DNA from: Saprospiraceae bacterium
GTDB taxonomy: Bacteria > Bacteroidota > Bacteroidia > Chitinophagales > Saprospiraceae
Length of the DNA: 64,000 bases
Assembly (NCBI GenBank): GCA_027488935.1
Contig: JAIYAP010000003.1
Coordinates: 1 to 64,000 of the forward strand
Direction of reading: 5' to 3'
Each line of letters starts with the position of its first letter. The stretch's first letter is position 1. Below, piece by piece: positions 25,683 through 34,700 of this stretch. The translations under genes and the position numbers were made by a program. Under the pieces are notes generated by a model that saw only the letters and a list, made by a program, of their open reading frames with translations, searched no databases and had not been told where the DNA came from.

Positions 25683-26741
25683 TTAAGCCGCTTTATAGCC
25701 TTTTACCATTTCTTTATACCGAAAGTACGCCCTAAACAAGCGCATGGAATTCCAAAAACCAGTCGGACGTACCCCAAGCCGTAATTGGGCCCGATGTAAC
25801 TGAAACAGTATCAACCAGTGCCGATAAAAATCGCGGTAAGCACGCAACATACCAAAATTCGGATCGTACACATGCGCAGGCTCTCCAAAAACCCCGTTTA
25901 GTTCCATGACCTTGAATTCGCCCCGCTTCAAGGCCTCTATGGATGCACATTTTAAATCAAATCGACCATAAAGCACCCCGGGAATTTGATTGCAAACAGG
26001 TTCAAACGCCCGAATTAATGCAGCATCAATCAAATAGTTGCCATTGATAAAACGCGTGCCCAATACATGATTTCCGATTGGCTCCAACAACAAGATTTCC
26101 CCTTTTCCCGGCACTTGTTGCAACAATACAGGATGTTCCTTTTCAAAACGCAGGATCTGGAAAGCGGATCGAGCATCCATTTCCATCAGACTGCGCACCG
26201 TTTGGGCCCCATCTCCGGTTACGGAAAGAAAGGATTTGATGCATATAGAGGTAATATCAAAACGCGGCTTTTCATGGGCAATTGCAGGAAATCGATGGAA
26301 TAACACGGCCAACTCTATGGGTTCCTTTAACATTTCCTGTAAAATAAAGCGCACTGGGAAACGCCGCAAATGTTGCAATAACGCATCAAAGTGCATGGTT
26401 TTTTGCACTAAAAACCCGCGCTCTCCGATATCCGGTTTGGCGATGATCGGAAAATCAAGTCCTTGTTGCGCTAATTGCTGCGCCAAGGCGGCGGCGGTAA
26501 TACCCGGTTCGACCACCAAGGAATTGGGCAACAACGATTTGGGTATCAAATCCAAAATGGCCGATTTGGACTCTCCTAAAGCACCCGAAAGCGGAATTGC
26601 CGGATTCACATTCGTAAAAAAGAGCAAATTTCGGGCACGCAAGGCAAACCATGCATAAATGCCAAATACCGGAAGATTCGCTAACCAAATCGGATAAAAC
26701 TCCCATACGGTCCATTTAACCCACCAAAATTTGAACCCCAT
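25683..26741 (-). CDS. ATP-grasp fold protein, D-alanine-D-alanine ligase-like
   Basis: A 352-aa protein whose middle reads FPIIAKPDIGERGFLVQK (ATP-binding lysine strand), RFILQEML (adenine-binding hinge), and GRFDLKCASIEA ... FKVMELNGVFGEPAHVY, where the Asp, Glu and Asn positions match the metal-binding triad of ATP-grasp enzymes. The N-terminus has a hydrophobic stretch (YPIWLANLPVFGIYAWFALRA) that may associate with the membrane. It would form an amide or ester from a carboxylate, but the substrate is unknown. It stands alone. Confidence 0.7.
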   Translation of the reverse strand: MGFKFWWVKWTVWEFYPIWLANLPVFGIYAWFALRARNLLFFTNVNPAIPLSGALGESKSAILDLIPKSLLPNSLVVEPGITAAALAQQLAQQGLDFPIIAKPDIGERGFLVQKTMHFDALLQHLRRFPVRFILQEMLKEPIELAVLFHRFPAIAHEKPRFDITSICIKSFLSVTGDGAQTVRSLMEMDARSAFQILRFEKEHPVLLQQVPGKGEILLLEPIGNHVLGTRFINGNYLIDAALIRAFEPVCNQIPGVLYGRFDLKCASIEALKRGEFKVMELNGVFGEPAHVYDPNFGMLRAYRDFYRHWLILFQLHRAQLRLGVRPTGFWNSMRLFRAYFRYKEMVKGYKAA

Positions 26742-26969
26742 TGGCCAAACACATTTAGAACAATTAAAATATATTTATTTTTAATCGGCTCAAATATCAT
26801 CAATTTCCGACTTTTGGCGTTAAAAGCATTGGCACTTGTGTCGTAGCGGAAACATTCTGCGTTCTTTTTTTCGTCTTTTCAACTACCTTGAAACACCGCA
26901 AACCTTTGTTTCTTGTGTTGATCTTTTTTTTTTTTTCTTTTTATTCCAGGTTTATACATTTTCATCGCC

Positions 26970-29900
26970 ATGAATCATTCTTTTACACCTTGCCCTCTGC
27001 GCAACCTGCTGTGGCTTGTATTTTTTGCTGCTTTTGCATATCCTAACCTTGTTTTTGCACAACTACCTACTAAATTTTCGGACAAACCGGAGGATTTCAT
27101 GAAGGAGTTGGGCGATTTCATGACCGCCTCCAAGCGGCCAGACCTGGAAGAGGCCTATTCAGTTTTTAAAAAATATTACAAAACGGGTTTGGTGCCGCCG
27201 CGTAAAATGGTGCGCATTGTTAAAACCGCCAATTACTTGGCCGAACAAAAACTGGCCCCCTTCCCTTATTACAAAAACTACCTGAATGCCGTCAATGCGG
27301 CCTTGGTAGCCTCCGATACCAGCCTGTTTGAAAACTGGCATATTTTCACGGAAAACGCTTTATCGAGCCTGGAAAAAGGGCGCACCAAGCCGATTGCCCA
27401 ACTCCTCGAATTTTCGGTGGGCTTTATGGAAGAACGCGCGCTGAAAACAGGGGAAGGCGGCTCAGTCACCTGGAAAATTAAAAACGGATCGTTCTCTTTT
27501 GATAATACCGACAACAAACCCCGCCTGGTTTGTAAGGGCGTTGACCTGATTGGCGGTCGAAAGCAGGATTCGCTGATTGTGTACCGCACTTCCGGTTATT
27601 ACCTGCCGTATGACAATTTGTGGATCGGCAAGGGTGGTCGCGTCAACTGGGCCGAAGTGGGGCTGGATACCACCGTGGCGGCCGAACTAACCAACTACAA
27701 AGTTGAAACCCAAAAGCCGCGTTTCCTTTGCGATACCGTTCGCTTCAATTACCCCCTCTATTTTGGCACACGGGCCATCAATGGCAGTTTTGAACACAAT
27801 GTAGTAACCGGTTCCAACAAAGCCAACTTTCAGTTTCCCAGGTTTGAATCGTTTGACAAAAACCTGAAAATCAGTAAAATAGGCGATGGTATTGAGTATG
27901 TCGGCGGCTTTAGGTTGGAAGGTAGTTCTTTGTACGGGTTTGGTTCTGCTACAGAAAAAGCCAAGGTGACCATTTATAATAAAAAACGCCAAAAGGTTTT
28001 TCTGGGCAGTGGCGCTTTGTTTATCATCAAACGCGAGGTGAGTATCGTCGCGCAAGAGGTGAACGCCAAGTTGTTTATGGATACCGATAGTTTGTTCCAT
28101 CCTTCTGTCGACTTCCGGGTGGATATTCCGGGGCAGGTGATTAACCTGACACGCGGAGAAAAGGGCTCCGAACGGAACCCGTTTTTCTCGTCTTTTTACA
28201 ATATGAACCTCAATACCGACAAAATTTCCTGGCACTTAAACCAGGATTCGCTCGAAATTGGAGCCCGCACCGGCACTGCCAAGGGTATTGAACAAACCGT
28301 GCAGTTTGAAAGCAGCAACTTCTTCGACCTTAAGCAGTACGAACAAATGCAGCATTTGGCCTCGCAAAACCCGATTTCGACCCTGTTTATCTTGTCGCGT
28401 GAAAAAGGAACCAACATTGTTTCGGACAACGATTTTGCCCGGGCGATCAATCCCAAATTCGATTATTCAAGTATCCAGTCGCTGCTCGCACAGTTGGTTG
28501 CTGGCGGTTTTATCAACTACGACTTTTCCAAGCACCAAATCGAACTGCGCGATAAACTGACCCATTACGCCCTCGCAGCCCAAGGAAAAAAGGACTATGA
28601 CGGCATCAACATTCAATCGTCCAGCACCAAAGCCAATGCGAAACTCGATCTCAAAACCAAAGAAACTGACATTTACGAAGTAAAAAAGATTGAATTGAGC
28701 CAGCGTCAAAAAGTGGGATTGATTCCGAATGAAAAAGAAGTTACCCTGCTGAAAAACCGCGACATGCGCTTTGGGGGCAAACTTTTTGCCGGTTTTGCCT
28801 TGTTTCAGGGTACAGATATGCAATTTACCTACGAATCCTACCAGGTTGCGTTTGATTCTGTGCGTTTCCTGGATTTTTATTTGCCGGAACCCGATAAAAT
28901 CACCAAAGACGGTCAGCCGGTGGCCAATGCCATGAACTCCTCGGTCGAATTGGTATCGGGGGTGTTGCTGGTGGATGCGCCGAACAACAAATCGGGTAAA
29001 GAAGAATTGTCGATTTTCCCTTCTTTGCAAACGAAAAAGCCCTCTTTTGTCTTTTATGACCGGCCTGAAACCCAACGTGGGGTGTACAAACGCGACTCTT
29101 TTTACTTTAAACTTGACCCGTTTTCGTTCAATGGCCTGGACAGTTATACCAAAGAACAACTAAAATTTCGGGGCGAATTGTTTCCCGCCACCATTTTCCC
29201 GCCGTTTAAAGAAACCATTGTGGTGCGTACAGAGGACAAATCCTTTGGTTTTGTGCACCGAACCCCTGCCGTTGGTTACACGACTTATTCTAAAAAGGGC
29301 AACTTTACAGGCACCCTTGATTTGAGCAACAAAGGCTTTTTGGGAAAAGGCAAACTGGAATACTTGACGGCGGATATAGAATCGGAGGATTTGATTTTCC
29401 GACCCCGGCAAACAACGGGTACGGCGAAGAAGTTTTTCATGACGGAAGACCGCACCAGCGCCGTAAAGGTACCCCAGGCCGCGGGTGAAAACGTATCGGT
29501 AAACTGGTTACCGTTCAAAGACTCCATGTATGTAGAGAGTAAGGGAAAGGCATTTGATCTGTTTCGCGCGCCTGGGTACACGCACAAGGGCATTTTGATC
29601 CTGACGCCCTCTGGTTTGAAAGGTAAAGGGGAGTTTGAATGGGCGGAGGGTAAATTGACCTCTAAAATCATCTCTTATGGCCCGTTTCAGGCCAGTGCCG
29701 ATACGGCCAACCTCGAAATTAAATCATTGGATGGCCAAGGGATTGCATTCGACTCGCGCAACGTTGATGGCGAACTGGATTTTGACAAACAAACCGGTTT
29801 CTTTAAAGCGAATTCGGAAAGTGCGACCACTACCCTGCCGCTCGACCAATACCGCACGTCGATGAACGAATTTACCTGGGACATGCGCGAAAAAACAATC

Positions 29901-31511
29901 AAGTTTAAGGCAGATGAGAAAAAACCGGGCGCCTTCGTTTCCATTGACCCGGCCCAGGATTCGCTTGCATTTTCGGGTAAAACGGCCTTGTACGACATGA
30001 AAACCAACCTGCTCAAAGTGGGCGGTGTGAAAGTGATCAAATCGGCAGATGCTTATATTTATCCGGATTCGGTAGACATAGAAATTCTTTCGGGTGGTAA
30101 AATGAAGCAGCTGACCAATGCGAAAATCATTGCGGATACGGTAAACCGGTACCATACGATTAACCGCGCTACCATCGATATTTTGGGTAAAAAACTGTAT
30201 AAAGCGACCGGTTACTACGAATACAATATTCCGGAGCACGAGCAAGAAGTGTTTTTCAACAATATTGTTGGGGAGCGCCGTGGCCCCGGTACCCCCAACA
30301 CTAAAAACGTTTTGACTACTGCGGCGGGTGACATTGCGGAGAAAGACAGTTTCCGGATGGACGTAAAATCCCTTTTTAAAGGACAGGCAATTTTGAAGGC
30401 CAATCAAAAGAACATGCGTTTTGAAGGTTTTGCCAAACTAGAAGCCTCAAAACTGCCTAACAATCAATGGTTTAGTGTTTATACGGAGGTAGACAAAAAC
30501 GACCCTACCCTGCGTATTAAAAATGCCAAAAACGAAGACGGCGATCCGTTGGTGACAGGTTTTTACCTCTCGCGCGAAACGGGCGAAGCCTACCCGCGCG
30601 TGTTGTTACCTGCGTATGCGCGGGTGGACCGGGCGCTCATGGATTGTGAAGGCGTCATGAAATACGAGCCTAAATCCGACCGCTTTATTTTTGGTGACTC
30701 CGCCCGTGTGGTCGGCAATGCCCGGCGAGGTGCCAAGATGATTTTTGACAACCGCGTGGGTACGGTGGTTGCAGAAGGGCCGCTCAACCTCGGTTCCGGT
30801 CTGGCATATATGAAAGTTACGGGTGCGGGGCGTTTGAAATCCGATTTTAACAACATCACGGACTCTACGAGCTATACCATCAATGGTGAGTTCATGACGG
30901 CCATGGAAATGACCATTCCAAAAGTGTTGTATGATTTGATGCTGAATGAAATCAATGCGGTTACATTTGATATGCCGCCCGCCATTTACAACACCAACGC
31001 CGCGTTTTACACGCCGATGCTCAACCATTTTATCACTGACGATAAGGAAGTAGAAGAGTCGATGGCGAATATGCGTAACAACCTGATTGTGCTGCCTAAA
31101 GCCGACAACAAATACAGTTTCATGCTTGGACGCCATAATGTGATTTGGAACCAGGAATACCAATCCTTCCTTAGTTTGGAGGATAAAATACCGGTAATTT
31201 CGATCAATGGTCAGCCAATTAATAAAACCATGACCGTTTTTGTCGAGTACAAAATGCCGGGCAGCCAGGACGATCGTTTTTATTTGTACATCAAGGCCAG
31301 CGCAGATCTTTGGTATTTCTTTGGGTATCAATCAGGTGCGCTCAATGTTGTATCAAGCAGTACCCGTTTTAATGATTTGCTCTTAGGACTAAAGCCGAAG
31401 GACACCCAAATAAAAATGAAAGACGGTGAAACCTATGAGGTTGTTGCGGCCAACCCATCGATCGCAGATGCTTTCGTAAACCGGGTTCGCAGCGGTCGGA
31501 AAAAAGACTAA
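26970..31511 (+). CDS. Giant exported beta-rich protein of unknown function
   Basis: A 1513-aa protein with a signal peptide (residues ~1-31, ending VFAQ). The first ~150 residues after it are helical (KKYYKTGLVPPRKMVRIVKT); from ~165 to ~1350 it is a long run of beta strands with recurring pairs such as GKGKLEYLTADIESEDLIF and GKGEFEWAEGKLTSKIISYG. This pattern suggests an elongated beta-structure like LptD/AsmA-type periplasmic domains, which is inference only. There is no T9SS tail, lipobox or C-terminal membrane barrel that I can recognise. It has its own terminator, so it is monocistronic. Confidence 0.7.
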   Translation: MNHSFTPCPLRNLLWLVFFAAFAYPNLVFAQLPTKFSDKPEDFMKELGDFMTASKRPDLEEAYSVFKKYYKTGLVPPRKMVRIVKTANYLAEQKLAPFPYYKNYLNAVNAALVASDTSLFENWHIFTENALSSLEKGRTKPIAQLLEFSVGFMEERALKTGEGGSVTWKIKNGSFSFDNTDNKPRLVCKGVDLIGGRKQDSLIVYRTSGYYLPYDNLWIGKGGRVNWAEVGLDTTVAAELTNYKVETQKPRFLCDTVRFNYPLYFGTRAINGSFEHNVVTGSNKANFQFPRFESFDKNLKISKIGDGIEYVGGFRLEGSSLYGFGSATEKAKVTIYNKKRQKVFLGSGALFIIKREVSIVAQEVNAKLFMDTDSLFHPSVDFRVDIPGQVINLTRGEKGSERNPFFSSFYNMNLNTDKISWHLNQDSLEIGARTGTAKGIEQTVQFESSNFFDLKQYEQMQHLASQNPISTLFILSREKGTNIVSDNDFARAINPKFDYSSIQSLLAQLVAGGFINYDFSKHQIELRDKLTHYALAAQGKKDYDGINIQSSSTKANAKLDLKTKETDIYEVKKIELSQRQKVGLIPNEKEVTLLKNRDMRFGGKLFAGFALFQGTDMQFTYESYQVAFDSVRFLDFYLPEPDKITKDGQPVANAMNSSVELVSGVLLVDAPNNKSGKEELSIFPSLQTKKPSFVFYDRPETQRGVYKRDSFYFKLDPFSFNGLDSYTKEQLKFRGELFPATIFPPFKETIVVRTEDKSFGFVHRTPAVGYTTYSKKGNFTGTLDLSNKGFLGKGKLEYLTADIESEDLIFRPRQTTGTAKKFFMTEDRTSAVKVPQAAGENVSVNWLPFKDSMYVESKGKAFDLFRAPGYTHKGILILTPSGLKGKGEFEWAEGKLTSKIISYGPFQASADTANLEIKSLDGQGIAFDSRNVDGELDFDKQTGFFKANSESATTTLPLDQYRTSMNEFTWDMREKTIKFKADEKKPGAFVSIDPAQDSLAFSGKTALYDMKTNLLKVGGVKVIKSADAYIYPDSVDIEILSGGKMKQLTNAKIIADTVNRYHTINRATIDILGKKLYKATGYYEYNIPEHEQEVFFNNIVGERRGPGTPNTKNVLTTAAGDIAEKDSFRMDVKSLFKGQAILKANQKNMRFEGFAKLEASKLPNNQWFSVYTEVDKNDPTLRIKNAKNEDGDPLVTGFYLSRETGEAYPRVLLPAYARVDRALMDCEGVMKYEPKSDRFIFGDSARVVGNARRGAKMIFDNRVGTVVAEGPLNLGSGLAYMKVTGAGRLKSDFNNITDSTSYTINGEFMTAMEMTIPKVLYDLMLNEINAVTFDMPPAIYNTNAAFYTPMLNHFITDDKEVEESMANMRNNLIVLPKADNKYSFMLGRHNVIWNQEYQSFLSLEDKIPVISINGQPINKTMTVFVEYKMPGSQDDRFYLYIKASADLWYFFGYQSGALNVVSSSTRFNDLLLGLKPKDTQIKMKDGETYEVVAANPSIADAFVNRVRSGRKKD

Positions 31512-31538
31512 ATCTTAAAATATTATTGGCTGTTTGAA

Positions 31539-31585
31539 GGCCCATAGACATTTTGCACTGCAATATGTTTGTGGGTCTTTTTATT
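31539..31585 (+). terminator. Terminator after the 1513-aa gene
   Basis: CCCATAGACAT (31541-31551) pairs fully (two G-T pairs) with ATGTTTGTGGG (31565-31575), with an inner TTGC/GCAA-type stem, followed by TCTTTTTATT. Confidence 0.75.
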
Positions 31586-31795
31586 TTTATCCCAATAAAG
31601 ACAAAGTTTTAGCATAAATCACCAACAAAAAAGTACTTTTTTTTCATAAAATAAGGCAGCAAACAAGTCCATAATCGTATCTAATTTAATATCCCATTTA
31701 AAATCTTTGTCAAAATTTAATTTTGCATTGTACCTTCGATTAACCTATTTGCGGTTATAAAAACAGTACCCATCATTTAAAGCGAAAAACAAGCT

Positions 31796-34700
31796 ATGCC
31801 TATGTGCCCAATGCTACACAAAACTACCCAATACTTCGTTGTCTCCCTTATGCTGATTTTACTTGCATTTCCTGCACAGGCAACGGAATTTCCAGATAAT
31901 CCACCCGCAGATTCGATTGCTTCCCTTGAAATGGAAGGTCACCTTCGATGTGTGGTGGAAGCGCTGGTGAATTGTACCGATAAAACAATAACACTGGGCG
32001 CTTTTTTACAAACTCCCGGGGGGATAAATACCCCCATTGTGGTGCCTTGGTCGACCGGGCAAAACGCACATAAAATTGTGGTTCCTGGCGGGTTATCGTA
32101 CAGTTATGACGATGCTGGTTTTGGCTGTGATCACCACTTGAATAACTATAGCACCTTGCCTTTTTATGATGGGCCATTGGTTATTAAAGGCCCTACCGTT
32201 ATTTGTTTTGGGGATTTTGGCGAAATCACCGTAGATGTGGATGGCTATGACCTCCAAAGCTTCAGTTGGAATCCTGGTTCTGGCGGTGTTTTTAGTCCAA
32301 TCCCGATTATAGGACAGGGTACTTACTCCCTAACGGTGACGGACCAAAACGGTTGTACTAAAACTGATTCTCATACGATTGCATATGCACCACCCGTTGT
32401 ACCAACCATTGCTGGCCCCAATTTGCTGTGCCCAACAGGAGACAGTGCCACGCTGGTAGTACAAGGAGGCCCCTATGTTACCTACTCCTGGGACCACGGC
32501 CCAACCGGAACCCCCGTTACCGTGTATGAACCTGGCACCTACCAGGTTACGGTAACAACAGCACTGGGTTGTACCGGTTCGGCGCTTTACGGGATCAATT
32601 CAGGAGAAATTTTGCCTTTTAATATCACTGCGACCAAACCGGCTATTTGTCCGGGCATGAAAGATACCTTAGCCGTAACGGACCCGAATTTGCTGTTTTT
32701 TAGTTGGTCAACCGGACAAACTACCCGCCGTATTGTGGTAACGCAACCAGGCACCTACACCGTGACGGCCACCAATGCTTTTGGCTGCACCAATACATCT
32801 ACTTTTATTGTGCAACCTGTTGTACCGCCGTCACCTGTACTCGTGCAACCTGTTTTGTGTCCGGGAGGCACTGCTACCTTGACCACACAGGGTGGGGTAT
32901 TTTCCAGTTATGCCTGGTCTAGTAGCCAAAATACCCCCGCCATCACCATCAACAGTGCCGGTACGTATACGGTAACGGTCAGTAACAGCATCGGCTGCAC
33001 AGGAACAACCTCCCTGGCAGTCAGTACCGTTGCGTCCCCCAATATTGTGGTCAGCGGCCCAACCGTTGCTTGCCCGGGCCAATCGGGCACCCTCGTCGCC
33101 AACCCCGGCTTTACAAGCTATTTATGGTCTACGGGTGCCACCACACCGACTATTCAGGTAAATCAGACCGGTATTTACACCGTTATGGTGGTGGATACCA
33201 ACCAATGTCAAGGCACCGACACCCACAATTTTAACATTACTGCCGCACCGGCCCCTATGATCGCTACCCTACCCTACAACTGCGATGGTCAAATGACTTT
33301 AAATGCAGACCCCGGGTATCAAGGCTATTTATGGTCCAATGCGGCGACCACCCAATCCATTGCCGTTCAGGCGGGTGGGTCGTACACCGTAACCGTTACG
33401 GCCGGGGTTGGATGTACCGGCGCTGCTACCCAAACCATCACCATTCCAGCCAATCCGCAAGTGGGGGTAAATGGTATTGCACAATTTTGCACGGGTGGAA
33501 GTAGTCAATTGCAAGCAACGGCTGGTTTTGTGCAATATACCTGGACCGGTGGCGCAAACACGCCGAATATCACCGTTGCCTCCAGCGGAACTTACACCGT
33601 CACCGTGACTGATTTGAACGGCTGCACGGCAACCGACGATTTGGTGGTTACCGCCACCCCTTTGCCTCAGCCCGCCATCACAGGTCCGGCAACGATTTGT
33701 ATCGGAACTGCCGCACAACTGAACGCAGGCAATACTTTTAGTCAATACGCTTGGTCGAATGGCGGCATGCAGGCGGGTATTACCGTCAATCAAAGCGGCA
33801 ATTACACCGTTACCGTAACCGATGCAAACGGTTGTACCGGCACCACCGTGCATCCCCTCAATGTAACTACGGCCTTGAGCACCCAAATTGCCCAAGCGCC
33901 TTACATCTGTAACAATCAACTGCAAATCAGCGCCGACCCGGGCTTTATCAGTTATAATTGGTCGAATGGATCAAATACCCAACAGGTTGCGGTACAATCC
34001 AACGGGACGTATACTGTTACGATAACCGATGCCCTGGGCTGTACAGGCACCGCCATTCAAACGGTTCAAATTCCAAACAATCCGGTTGCTGTGGTGATCG
34101 GTGCGACGCAAATTTGTCCGGGTGGCGCGGCACAATTGAGTTTGACCAACACTTTTCCACAATATTTATGGTCGACCGGCAGTACCCTTCCAACCATTTC
34201 GGCCAACCAGAATGGCAACTTTACCGTAACGGTGACGGATGCCTTGGGTTGTACCGCCAGCACAACCCACACCCTAACCATTGGTAATCAATTAAGTATC
34301 AGTATTGGTATTTCGCCGTACACCTGCAATGGACAACTCACACTTACCCCGGGAAGCGGATTCAATACTTACAATTGGTCGACAGGCGCAACCACACCCA
34401 CCCTATCTGTTCAAAACAACGGCAGTTACCAGGTAACCGTCACCGATGCGACGGGTTGCACAGGCGTGAACACCCAAACCGTGGCAATTCCTGCCAATCC
34501 ACAAGTGAGCATTACCGGACCTGCGCAGGTGTGCAGTGGCGCATCCGCACAATTGTTGGCAAGCGGCAATTTTAACCAGTATATATGGTCTACCGGTGCT
34601 GCTGCCAATGCGGTCACCATTACCCAAAGCGGTACTTACACCGTAACGGTTACGGACCAAAATAACTGCACCACGACCGCAAATATGCCCTTTACAGTGC

